Shown here in pieces: positions 45,764 through 56,405 of a stretch of DNA of 64,000 nucleotides; the first letter of the stretch is position 1; each line of letters opens with the position of its first letter. The DNA is taken from contig NC_065538.1 in the NCBI RefSeq assembly GCF_932294415.1, forward strand, positions 74,687,834 through 74,751,833. The letters run 5' to 3'. The position numbers and the translations under genes were made by a program. Under the pieces are notes generated by a model. That model ran no database searches, was not told the DNA's origin, and saw only the letters and a program-made list of their open reading frames with translations. The stretch is from Quercus robur (Eukaryota > Streptophyta > Magnoliopsida > Fagales > Fagaceae).

Positions 45764-48700
45764 ATAGCCCCTCAAAACCCTGCTGTCCGACTTCCTGGTT
45801 GGAAAGGGGGGTTTTGATAACACCGAGCCTTTATTATAGCTCATTTAATTCAGCCCTTGACTGACGCTGGCGACTCTTCACCTGCCCAGGGAATGTACCG
45901 GTCTACAAGATATTCCCCTTGATTTGCGCACGATGCGTTTACGCCGTTTGGTTATCTGAAGCGCGCCTTTAATATCTTCTCTTTACGAGACCTCCCAGGT
46001 TCAACGGTTTTTGATGACGTGGGGGAATGAAACGGGCATATTCATGTTTGCAGATTTCCTTGGAGATCTGAATTCATTAAGTACTCTTTTCTTCGTCCCC
46101 TATATAAAGAGAAGAAACAAGAATTGTTTCCCCCACAGATGAATTCCTTTAATCCCACCAAAATTTGAAACCCTTAGATTCCTTCCGGAGTTTATTCTTA
46201 TTCTCCAGTTATACCTTAACCTGAAACACACTCACCGTAGTAATAAGCAATGAAAAAACTATTCCCCTCCCAGAAACACTATGTTCTAACGAAGCTCGAA
46301 ATGGCTCGATCAGGGCAAGGATGGCGGAGACTCAAGATTTGTCTCGCCTTTCTTTTAGCCAAAATCCGAAGCAGGGACTCGTCACGTCACATTTTTGGCG
46401 TGACTGAGCCGAGGACACACATCATCAGTACTACCCGCTCTCTCATGAGCATATCTAATATGGCGCCAATGTGTTAGGAGTTAGGACTGGGGCAGGGACT
46501 AAGTGCCCCTGCTTCTTCCTCTCTTCGTTCACTGGCGCCTCCTTCCGCCTCTCTTTCTTCCTTCTCATCTTTTCCCTCTTCTTCTCCTCCTTCTTTTACT
46601 CATGTCCTCCATCTTCTTCATTCATCTCCTCCATCTTCCTCATTCATCTCCTCCATCCTCTTCTTCCTTGTCCTTCATTTTCTTCTTCCTTCTCCTTCAA
46701 CTTTTTCTAAAGAAAGTTCTTCTCTCAATATGAGCAATACTGAGGCAGAGATTGGAGAGACTTTGAAGACGAGTTTAAAAGACACCTGACTGTTTACTTA
46801 TCTATATTGCAAATATTATTGTTGCTTCGGCAGTTTACCTTTTGTATAGGCTTGTTTAAGCTCCTCTTTGTACGTTGTAATAATTTTTCATATTAATAAA
46901 AATTGTTGTTATTTTACTTCGCATGTTCTGTTTCTATGTTTTTACAAGTTTACAAGCGCTGCTCGGCACAATAATATAGCATTTGAGTCAATGACAACTA
47001 AGGCCGAAATACTTGCTAATAAAAAGATGTCACCATAACTTTAATAGCATTATTTGACACAGCAATGCCTATCTGTGAATAACGATACTTACCCAAAACA
47101 ATGCCGACATTAGAACTGGATGCTCTATGCGGTGTAAGAAGTAATCATCCGAAGACATATTTCCCGCAAGAATGAACAACCTCCGTAGGCTACCAAATAG
47201 TGGGGCGTCTCGCCATCATCCTAACACTTTTATCGGCCTCAACATTTTAAAGTATTTGAGCCGAGGGCTTTCCCCATTTGAGTAGTGGGCGTCCCCATAG
47301 GTTTGAGTCCGAGGGCTTCACAACGCCTTGGTTCTGTCCAAAACCTAGTTTTGTCACCCAGGTAGTTGGTTTCCCCATAGGCTTGAGTCCGAAGGCTGTA
47401 GTTCAGTTTCTCCCTTTCCTCAGGTATTTCGCGAGGTGCCGAGCAGGAGGTTATCCTCGGCAACGGCTATTCCTCGGCGTGGGCCATTGTCCCTGGGCCC
47501 CCATGCAGAACGGGCCTGGGCCGCGAATTCACTAGGCCCACAACTTAAAGGGTATTTATGTAGTTTTTGGTCACGCAGTACTTTTTGGCGTCCCAATGTT
47601 CGAGGTGCACCTTCCCAAGACTCCTTTAATCCCATGGTTGCAGGTGGCGTTGGAGATTGAGCCAGAGCCATCTTGTCTGTAGCGTTCCTTGGGACGCTGC
47701 GTGAATTAAATGCCACCACCTTATCTCTTTAAATAAATAGGAGAGAAAGTTGCTTCACCTACGCACCAATTCTTCAGTTTCCTCCCAAATCACAACTCCC
47801 ATATCCAGTGCTATCCCCCCTTAGCATAACATGTTTGAGGCGAGGGTTGGGGAGAAGAAACTCTTTCCGCCACAGAGGCGCCGTGTCCTCCTGAGACTCA
47901 GAATAGTGAAGTACGGGCAAAGGAAGCATAAATTCAAGAGAATACTCCGCTTCGACAGAGGGGAAAGGGTGTTTCTCCCTCTTCTAGTCAAAATCCGAAG
48001 CAGGTTCTGTTCATGCCAGAATTTTGGTGTGTCAGAAGAAAGATTCTCCGCCATCATCGTCTCTGCCCTGTCGCAGGCAAATTTTTGGTGAAGGCTTCTC
48101 AACTTCCGGCTCCCTACACCTTTCCTTCAGCGGTGTGAGGCTCAAGTTGGGTTTCTTTTGCTGACTGAGTTATGGGCATGTAAAAGCATTGAGGAAGAAC
48201 AAGGTCTTGGAGCAGTAGCCAACCTCTCCTCTGATCCACTTCCTCGGCTTTATCTTATTCTCTTGTATCTTTCTTTCTTTTTGGTTATGTAGTGAGCTCT
48301 GACATAAGCTGATTCCAGCTTTTCATTGTACGCTGTACTGTTTCTTTGTTTTAGTAAAAATGGAAATTTATTTACTTGTTTTGAATACTATTCTTTTGGC
48401 AACACCACTTTGTGAATGGGTGTACTCCATGTGTTTGTTTCTCCTCGGCGATATTTAAAGCAAAAACCCTTGAAACACAATCCAACTAATTCTAATTTGC
48501 CTACACTACCAGGCATAATAATAACAATTCATAGTAAGTTGAACTTAGGAAACTAACCGAGATAATGGTTGAACGTTCTGTAATAAGTGCGAGAATACTG
48601 TTTGAGAACGACAAATTCTAAATAATTCATCCGAGGGGGTGACCGAGCATTGAATGACTTCGCTTATGCTTTTGGAAACATGTTGCTCCATTCCGTACTA

Positions 48701-48820
48701 GTCCCTTTGGTGTTGAGGATCCGAGGGCAAACTAGAGAATCCATGTAGTTCAGGAATTAACCCAATTGTTAATGGAGAGTTTTCCTCGGGGAGATTCTAA
48801 GGTCCACGTAACGTAGTTTT
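45764..48820. other. Non-coding interior of the LARD-like element, with internal duplication
   Basis: Two related stretches, about 46080-46960 and 47700-48400. Each has a TATA-like box with a short leader (CCTATATAAAGAG at 46100; CTTTAAATAAATAGG at 47728), a GAAGAAACT start, a shared CAAAATCCGAAGCAGG (46360 and 47993), and a T-rich, polyadenylation-like tail. A long pyrimidine tract lies at 46500-46700. Frames here are short and lack known domains. Degenerate relatives of the 80-bp unit are at 47240-47420. Confidence 0.6.
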
Positions 48821-50275
48821 TACTTTTAAGTAGTTGGTTTCCCCAGAGGCTTGGGTCCAAGGACCATACAAGGCCTTGGTTCTGTCCAAAACTCGTATTC
48901 TCTTTGTAAGTAGTTGGTTTCCCCAGAGGCTTGGGTCTGAGGACCATACAAGGCCTTGGTTCTGTCCAAAACTTGTATTCTCTTTGTAAGTAGTTGGTTT
49001 CCCCAGAGGCTTGGGTCCGAGGACCACACAAGGCCTTGATTCTGTCCAAAACTTGTATTCTCTTTGTAAGTAGTTGGTTTCCCCAGAGGCTTGGGTCCGA
49101 GGACCATACAAGGCCTTAGTTCTGTCCAAAACTTATATTCTCTTTTTAAGTAGTTGGTTTCCCCAGAAGCTTGGGTCCGAGGACCATACAAGGCCTTGGT
49201 TCTGTCCAAAACTTGTATTCTCTTTGTAAGTAGTTGGTTTCCCTAGAGGCTTGGGTCCGAGGACCATACAAGGCCTTGGTTCTGTCCAAAACTTGTATTC
49301 TCTTTGTAAGTAGTTGGTTTCCCCAGAGGCTTGGGTCCGAGGACCATACAAGGCCTTGGTTCTGTCCAAAACTTGTATTCTCTTTGTAAGTAGTTGGTTT
49401 CCCCAGAGGCTTGGGTCCGAGGACCATACAAGGCCTTGGTTCTGTCCAAAACTTGTATTCTCTTTGTAAGTAGTTGGTTTCCCCAGAGGCTTGGGTCCGA
49501 GGACCATACAAGGCCTTGGTTCTGTCCAAAACTTGTATTCTCTTTTTAAGTAGTTGGTTTCCCTAGAGGCTTGGGTCCGAGGACCATACAAGGCCTTGGT
49601 TCTGTCCAAAACTTGTATTCTCTTTGTAAGTAGTTGGTTTCCCCAGAGGCTTGGGTCCGAGGACCACACAAGGCCTTGGTTCTGTCCAAAACTTGTATTC
49701 TCTTTGTAAGTAGTTGGTTTTCCCAGAGGCTTGGGTTCGAGGACCATACAAGGCCTTGGTTCTGTCCAAAACTTGTATTCCCTTTTTAAGTAGTTGGTTT
49801 CCCCAGAGGCTTGGGTCCGAGGACCATACAAGGCCTTGGTTCTGTCCAAAACTTGTATTCTCTTTTTAAGTAGTTGGTTTCCCCAGAGTCTTGGGTCCGA
49901 GGACCATACAAGGCCTTGGTTCTGTCCAAAACTTGTATTCTCTTTGTAAGTAGTTGGTTTCCCCAGAGGCTTGGGTCCGAGGACCATACAAGGCCTTGGT
50001 TCTGTCCAAAACTTGTATTCTCTTTGTAAGTAGTTGGTTTCCCCAGAGGCTTGGGTCCGAGGACCATACAAGGCCTTGGTTCTGTCCAAAACTTGTATTC
50101 TTCTCTTTTTAAGTAGTTGGTTTCCCTAGAGGCTTGGGTCCGAGGACCATACAAGGCCTTGGTTCTGTCCAAAACTTGTATTCTCTTTGTAAGTAGTTGG
50201 TTTCCCCATAGACTTGGGTCCGAGGACCATACAAGGCCTTGGTTTTGTCCAAAACTTGTATTCTATTTCTTAATT
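48821..50275 (-). repeat. 80-bp minisatellite, about 18 tandem units
   Basis: Unit landmarks are AAGTAGTTGGTTTCCCCAG, GGCTTGGGTCCGAGGACC, ATACAAGGCCTTGGTTCTG and TCCAAAACTTGTATTCTC. Starts are at 48821, 48901, 48981 and so on in exact 80-bp steps to 50021, then one unit carries 3 extra bases (next starts 50104 and 50184). Units differ by only a few substitutions, e.g. GTAAG versus TTAAG at the junction. On the minus strand the unit has no stop in any frame, so three overlapping long frames (up to 318 codons, 50089-49133) exist. I do not treat them as genes. Confidence 0.95.
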
Positions 50276-50516
50276 TACCTACTTCCTAAAGGTTAGCTCC
50301 TCGAATAAGGTGGGGGAAGCTAACTTGATGTTTAAAGCCCCTAGACTTGCTATGCCATTGGCACTACGAGGCGTAGCCCCAAGTGGGAACTTGTGTCGGA
50401 ACAACCACAACGTGTCGCCGGTCGTAAAGGCATCCTCGTAGACCCTTGTTCGACAGAAGCTCAACTCCACCGCCGCTCGAGCTAACGCGCAAGCCTTCCC
50501 CACAGACGACGCCAAT

Positions 50517-51153
50517 TGTAGGGTCACGTTCCGCAACGAACCGCAGTAGTGTTGGGTTCGCACGTGAATGGGCCCAAACAATATCATTTGTAGAGAGTGG
50601 ATTCGAAAGGCTAGGCCTTAGTTACCCAGCGGTGGTTTTCGTGGTGTTCATATGTGATTAAAGTGCCTTCACCCTTGGAGTCTTTCTCCTGGAGGTGGAC
50701 TGGAAGCCCTTCCTTTTTGGCCAGTCTTCCCAGCCCCCCTCTCTAGATTACTTATTTTTTCTTTTATACTAGCCTGCATTCACTTTCCTTCGTCCACGTG
50801 TAGGGTCAACCTTTCCTACACTGATACTTGTCCCGTCAGTCCAAGACAAAAGTCGTAGGGAGTGGTTGATAAAGCTAAAGCATACGGCTCTGTTAGGTGC
50901 AGAGCTAGGTATGGGGAAGATAGTAAGGGCAGCCTTTCCTGGATATTTTAGATTTTCTTTCAAGTTTGTCCCTATACCGCTTTTGCCCTTCTTCTTGGTG
51001 GAACTTTGGGTCAGCCGAGGACTGTACTGTCCTCGGCTGCTTCTCCGGGCCAATTTGTGCTTCACGTTATTGAGTTTGGATTGTAACCCTCTTCGGCTTG
51101 GGCCTTAGGGCTCCCCATGAATAAATGGGCTCGGCCTATAAATCGTTGGGCCC

Positions 51154-51157
<4 letters not shown>
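50517..51157 (-). repeat. 5' LTR of the LARD-like element
   Basis: 641 bp, followed on its left by the primer site. Ends at CCCCACA before TATAT. Confidence 0.9.
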
Positions 51158-51187
<30 letters not shown>

Positions 51188-52640
51188 GCACCAATAATGG
51201 TAGTGGAAAAGGTGCTCAGTAAGTTGATGAGAGTGTACGATGAGAACTTACTAGCTGATGAGAGTGTACGAAGAGATGGAGAACTTAACTAGCGACTTAC
51301 TATCTCGTGGCTTTGAGATCAAGAGTAAGGTTTTCAGACCCAGACCGTTCATTGAACCGTAAAAGGGAGAGGTTCAAGGTTTTTGAGGTCGAACCGAGGT
51401 CGAACCGGGGTCGAACCGTGATGACGTCATAATTAATTTAATAATTAATTAAAGCTTAAATATAGATATTAAATTTATAAAACTAGCAAAATTGACAATA
51501 TATCTATATATGTGAGGGAAATTTAATGATTTTCAAGCATATATTTAATAATTAAATAAGAAAGTTAATAAAATAAAATAATAACCATGAAAACATTAAA
51601 ATTTATGATTAATTTTTGAGTAAATTTGAATATCTTTGAAGGATTTTAATTATAATTTTTTTTATTCCTTGTAAGAGATGGATAATTTAATTAAGTAGAA
51701 TAAAATTGTAAAAAAAAAAAAAAATTGCTAGGGGTTGGACTGCTGTGCGGTCCAACCCCGGTTTTAGCGGTTCACGGAATTAACAAAAAATCCGGTTCTT
51801 TAGGCTTAAAAAACCGGTTTTCATCCCGGTTCCCGGGTGTCACGGTCCGACCTCCCGGTCCGGTTCGGTTCTGAAAACTATGATCAAGAGTGCAACTTCT
51901 CAGATGGGTTGCCAATTATCCAACTTCCCTCCATGTGAACTGTGAAGCCACTTTGACACTAAGCCCCTCTTTTATACATGCATAAAAAAACAAATAACAA
52001 TAACAATATCAATATCAAAAAAATAATAATTATAATAGTAGTAAGAACAAAGTTTTGCTACAAACTTTGCTGCATCCTAAGACTACAACTCCACTTAATA
52101 TCTTTTTATTTTATGTAAATTCTAACAAATCCATTATTGTTTTACATTTTTTTTTTTTGTATCCTCCATACTTGCAAAATTTCTAAAAGATCAAACATCC
52201 ATAGTTATGTCATCAATTAAGTGTTAAAATTTCAAGTTTTTGTAGTCTAAAATTATGTATAAAAAATAAGTTTATAAATTAAATAATAAATAATATCCGA
52301 TTGACACGAAATTTGATATGTGTGTTAACAACATTAAAAAAAAACATGCAATCTAATAGTTATATTTTCAAAATATGTATTTATGTTAATTTTTTTAGAG
52401 GGTTACAATTAAGTTTGTAGCTAAACTTTGTCCTAATAATAAAATGATTATATTGTCTTTATCTTCCTTTAATTACAAATAAAAAAAACAAATAATAAAA
52501 TTAACCCAAAAGAAAAGTTAAATGACGTATAAATTCTTTAGATTGCACAATCCATAGTTCACTGTCATCAGAAAAGAATGAGAAATTAACTATATGTCAT
52601 GAACCATAATTATATATTTATAAGGGATTTTTTTAAACAT
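51158..52640. repeat. Duplicated segment Y, copy B (right part)
   Basis: Matches 22670-23555 of block A once the Mutator-like insertion at 51327-51882 is removed. Runs through the CCATAATTATATATTTA landmark at 52606-52622 and ends at the foldback/Helitron terminus at 52643. No coding signal. Confidence 0.85.
51327..51882. mobile_element. Mutator-like (MULE) MITE, 9-bp target duplication
   Basis: Bounded by perfect 9-bp duplicates ATCAAGAGT (51318-51326 and 51883-51891). Block A has this site once (22811-22819), confirming the insertion. Ends are AAGGTTTTCAGACCCAGACCG and, reverse-complemented, CATAGTTTTCAGAACCGAAC, sharing GTTTTCAGA and CCG-rich subterminal DNA. A short GGTCGAACCG motif occurs three times at 51388-51419, followed by a TGACGTCA palindrome. 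No transposase. A 9-bp duplicate fits Mutator-like transposition. Confidence 0.85.
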
Positions 52641-52642
52641 TA

Positions 52643-53004
52643 CTAGCCTCTGAGCACGTGCTCACGCGCGTATTCAGAGGCTTTTCTATTTTTTGGGTAA
52701 GGGTTAATTTAGAGCATTTATTATAATTTGGGATTATTACATTTTCTAATCACAAAAAAACCTAGGGGTGTGATGAGTGTCATGTGTGAAGAAATAATTT
52801 TCCCATCACACCCCTAGATTTTTTTGTGATGAAAAATTATTGTGATTGGAAAATTATTTCTCCACACATGACACTCATCACATCCTTAGGTTTTTTTTTT
52901 TTTTTTTTTTGTGATTGGAAAATGTAATAATCCCAAATTATAATAAATGCTCGAAATTAACCCTTACCCAAAAAATAGAAGAGTCACGCGTGCTCAGAGG
53001 CTAG
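52643..53004. repeat. 362-bp foldback with CTAGCCTCTGAGCACG inverted ends
   Basis: Left arm starts CTAGCCTCTGAGCACG and the right arm ends CACGCGTGCTCAGAGGCTAG. Further in, AATAGAA.A..C and GGGTAAGGGTTAATTT..AGCATTTATTATAATTTGGG continue as inverted repeats, and GTGATGAGTGTCATGTGTG is inverted in the centre. TA lies on both outer sides. It can be read as a TA-target MITE or as two inverted Helitron 3' ends. Confidence 0.7.
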
Positions 53005-53355
53005 TACATATAATAATTCTTGTAAAGTCTCTCACCCGAACTTATCTAATATTCCATTCCAATGACTCCTCAATGCAATCCAAAAAGTTTGTGCATACGT
53101 GAACCTGAGAGAGATAAAAGAATTAGGATTAAACCAAGTATTTAAAAAAATAATAATAATTAACAAACCAACGTTAGCATACATGTTGGTAAAGATAATA
53201 GCTTAAGTTTGTTAGAGTTTGTGTTTGATTGAAATTTTGATGAGATAATTTTTCCTGAAAATCCTATTAAAATTGTTCAGAATAAAGATACATATCTAAC
53301 TCCCTACAAAATAGGACAACTTTCTGTTAGTTAACAAAGCAAACTCACCTCACGT

Positions 53356-53363
53356 TCTCTCTC

Positions 53364-53396
<33 letters not shown>
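53356..53396. repeat. (CT)n microsatellite
   Basis: About 40 bp of CT with a single G interruption. Confidence 0.9.
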
Positions 53397-53479
53397 TTTC
53401 TTTTTTCTTTTTTCCTTTTTTTCTTTTATCAAGATTTTTTTTTTCAAACTTCACTTTCCTTACTCACGTTTAAAATTAT

Positions 53480-54265
53480 TCAGTCACCACCAACATTTCA
53501 AAATTAATTTTAAAAAAAAAGAAAAGAAAAGAAAAAAAAAAAAAAAAAAAAGAGCAAACGTGATACATTAAAAAAAAAAAAAAAAAAAAGTAGAACTCAA
53601 GGTTGCTACATACTTAAATAAAAAAAATTAACGCCAAAAAGATATACATTCAATCACAACCAACATTTCAAAATTACATTTAAAAAAAAAAAGGAAAAAA
53701 AAAAGGATAGTTAAAGTGATACATTAACCAAAAAAAAAAAAATGTAGAACTCAAGGTTGCTACATACCTAAATAAAAAAATAAAATAAAAAAATTTAATG
53801 CCAAAAACATATACAATGATGGTAAAAAAATAAAAAAATAAATAAATAAACTTTCTTAAAAAGAAAAAAAAAATATGAAGAAGGGAAAAAAAAGAAAAAA
53901 AAAAGAAGTGAAGTGAGGAAGGAGAAGGAAATAGTAATTGATCATTTATATGTAACTATTTTGATTTCAATTCAAATTTTTTAAATAAAATGTAAACAAA
54001 GGCTATTAAAAGAGGTAAGGGAAGTCATACTGTTTAACTGCTTACGAATGATTTTGAATGCTTCTTTTGTAGTATAAGACAATCCTATCTTTGGATCACA
54101 ATACCTACAACATGAAATGACAATTCATTAAGAAGTACAATGGTAGAGTATATGAAGGAACCATTTATTTCAAAATTACATTTTAAAATAAAGAAGAAGA
54201 AGAAAAAAAAAAAAAAAAGAGTTAATGTGATACATATAAGGAAAAAAAAAGTAGAACTTAAAGAA
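53480..54265. repeat. Diverged repeats, ~170-bp unit
   Basis: Two adjacent units (about 53480-53650 and 53652-53810) share ACCAACATTTCAAAATTA, GTGATACATTAA and GTAGAACTCAAGGTTGCTAC. A decayed third (54165-54260) keeps TTTCAAAATTACATTT, GTGATACAT and GTAGAACTTAAAG. Poly(A) runs vary in length between units. Confidence 0.7.
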
Positions 54266-54768
54266 AGTCTATCATAAACAAAAGAAAAGAAAACAAAGAG
54301 GAACTTGCAAAAGATAGAACCTGAAAATTTGTTGAAACTTTGACAGTAAATGTCTTTAATCTGAAGAAAAAGAAAGGAAGATATAGAGCTAAACTAAATG
54401 TCTTCAATTTGAAGAAGAATGAGAAAGAGAAAGTGAGACAGAAACTGCAAAGCGTACGTGAGTTTATGGTTTTAAAATGTAGGAGTTTTAATTTACATAT
54501 CTATCCCTGGTAGTTGAAAACTTGTAAGTGGGTATGATGAGGGTATCTTAGATATAAACAATATGGAATCCAAACAGGGGAAGCTCCTTAAATAGTAGTA
54601 TAGATATATATGGAATTTGTTTAAATTGTTTTGCCAACTGTATATGGAGGGATTATGGGCTAAAGAATGGGTAGTTATTTACTTTTAGGTTCTTTGTATC
54701 AAATTTCTAAAGATTAAATTTAAATTTTAGGAAGGCCAAAATATTAGGGGAGCCAGTAAGTAAATTTT

Positions 54769-54940
54769 AGAAAAATGTTACGTTCACAATATTTTCACAA
54801 CAAATCATACATGGTTAGTTGTTATTGGTTCTAATTTAAATATATCATTGAAATTACTTTTTTACCCTACTAATAACAACCTTTCACTTAGAATTTATTT
54901 TGAAAATGTTGTGAAAATATTATGGACATAGTATTTTTCT
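54769..54940. mobile_element. 172-bp MITE with AAATTTT target duplication
   Basis: Left end AGAAAAATGTTACGTTCACA matches the reverse-complemented right end AGAAAAATACTATGTCCATA, followed inward on both sides by ATATTTTCACAACA. Seven-base duplicates AAATTTT lie at 54762-54768 and 54941-54947 (an eighth base is ambiguous). This fits a hAT-type MITE. Confidence 0.75.
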
Positions 54941-55040
54941 AAATTTTAATACTAATTATAATGTTATTACTATTTTTAATGGAAATTTTAAAAAAGTCAA
55001 GGGGGCCAACCAGCTCTGCCCCAGTCGCCACCATATAATA

Positions 55041-55240
55041 GCCTACCACCAATGATGACAATGGTAGAGGTGCTTAGTAAACTGATGAGAACTTGTTGGC
55101 TCATTATATCAGTGAAGACATGGAGAGCTTAACTGGTGACTTACCATCCCATGGCATCGAGATCGAGAAAGCAACTTCTCACATGGGCTGCCAATTATTC
55201 AAGTTCCCTCCCAATAAAGTCTCTGCCACCATATAATAGC
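55041..55240. repeat. Duplicated segment Y, copy C (short, diverged)
   Basis: Matches 22690-22880, with GAGAACTTGTTGGCTCA, GGAGAGCTTAACTGGTGACT, ATCGAGATCGAGAAAGCAAC and GGCTGCCAATTATTCAAG. More diverged than A versus B. Here Y precedes X, the reverse of the order in A and B. Confidence 0.7.
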
Positions 55241-56012
55241 TTGTCACATATGAAGTAATCCCAGATACCCTACGCCAGGTTGGTTTTTCAATCATATTTT
55301 CTATTATTGTAAGTAGAATAACTTTGTTTGGATGCTGAGTTTTAGAGGTGAGGCCGCGTTAGAGTCCCATAGATATGGAAAATGATATGAGTTTATGTAA
55401 TGCTGAAACCTCTCCTAATAACTTAAAGCTTCTACCATTATTAAGATAAAACTATATGAATAATACATTGGCTCGTCTTAAATTTAGAAACTGATATTAT
55501 TGAATTTGTAGAAAGCTTCCTATAAATTTTTTGAAAAAAGAATTAGAAATAATTGGTCTTGCAGTTGCCTGCAGAAACCGGTAGTAAACAAGAAGAAATG
55601 ATGGTGCAATAGGTTTCAAGCAAGAACGGAGAGGTTGAATACATTTCTATTTATGTTTGTAAGTGTAACGTATTGCAACTATTCTTATTAGTGGATTGGT
55701 TGGAGCTATAGCCTATAGGCCCTTTAGAGTTTTTTTGCCCAATTTTGACTTTTTCTTTCCGTAGACACTTTGAGGTGTTTGGGTGCTTATGTTTGCTATT
55801 GGGATTTGCTATCTATATATATGCTAATTGGCTAACCAAATTAAAAATGGGCTTAAAATTGGAATTGGGGTCTAAAGTTTTAATTTCTCACAAGTAGTCA
55901 TATCATATGGGATGAAAATAAAGGTCAATCCCCAGCCTTCTGAATGACAATTAATTGCATAGAAGAAAACGTATTATCCTTGTTTGATTTTGGCCGCGGC
56001 CAATTATAGGCA

Positions 56013-56405
56013 CTGTCTAAAATTATATGCGTGTGTTGGACCTCAAAATCAGTAAAGAGAGATTCCCTCAACTAAAGCAATCTACACTCTGAATAAAATG
56101 GTTAAATCTTACTCTTCTTGTTGGTCCCCGTAGGCCGGTACCAGTAGTCCAAGTTAGGCTAATTGGATTATATTTGTTCTTTTGTTTGGCAATGCTTTGC
56201 CTTTTCTGCTATGTAAAATTTGATTTGATAAGTAGGTGATTAACCAGATCCATTAATAATTAATGACTGTGGTAAGCTAAAAGCTTAAAAGAGAAAAGGT
56301 ATTGTCAACCAAAAGAACGAATCACCTAGAAAGTTAGCCTAACTTGAACTACTGGTATTGGGACCAACAAGAAGAGTGTGGATTGCCTTAGTTGAGAGAA
56401 GCTAT
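56013..56405. repeat. Duplicated segment X, copy C, with an inverted second arm
   Basis: 56021-56290 matches 14130-14400 (GGACCTCAAAATCAGTAAAG; CCGGTACCAGTAGTCCAAG). At 56020/56021 it is the uninterrupted Helitron target. Part of the same sequence recurs inverted at about 56298-56405 (AGCCTAACTTGAACTACTGG; AGTGTGGATTGCCTTAGTTG), so the region can form a large imperfect hairpin. The inverted arm lacks the ~25 bp between CACACTCT and CTTCTTGTTGG. Confidence 0.75.

Larger units (their letters stand above)
45123..51157 (-). mobile_element. Non-autonomous LTR retrotransposon (LARD-like) with 80-bp minisatellite
   Basis: Two 641-bp LTRs (TGTAGGGT...CACA on the plus strand) that differ at about 15 positions by my count. 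Flanking duplicates are TATAT (45118-45122 and 51158-51162) within an (AT)n target. On the minus strand, TGGCGTCGTCTGTGGGG (50514-50498) follows the 5' LTR after two bases and fits a tRNA-Asp-type primer site used by many plant gypsy-like elements. A GAGGGGC purine tract (45773-45767) precedes the other LTR. The 4.75-kb interior has no gag or pol motif, so proteins must come from a partner element. It contains a diverged internal duplication and the minisatellite. Confidence 0.88.
52643..54604 (-). mobile_element. Candidate Helitron (minus), 2.0 kb
   Basis: On the minus strand a 5' end A|TCTATACTACTATTTAAGG at 54604 looks like the common plant Helitron start. The 3' end would be GAGCACGTGCTC (palindrome), AGAGG, CTAG|T at 52643. 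Host bases A and T flank as expected. The 3' hairpin is closer to CTAG than usual and the 3' part is itself an inverted repeat, so the assignment is tentative. The interior is poly(A)/(CT)n-rich and non-coding. Confidence 0.45.

Noticed and set aside
46471..46733. Leucine/serine-rich ORFs in the pyrimidine tract
   Set aside because: They translate a CT-rich low-complexity run in two frames at once and have no other support.
49133..50089. 318-codon minus-strand frame (and its overlapping companions) over the 80-bp array as a repetitive protein gene
   Set aside because: The frame rotates every unit because 80 is not a multiple of three, all three phases are equally open, and no start context or conserved domain singles one out. 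It is explained by the stop-free repeat unit.
48821..50275. CRISPR-like or satellite repeat array
   Set aside because: Units are directly abutting with no unique spacers, inside an LTR retrotransposon of a plant genome.
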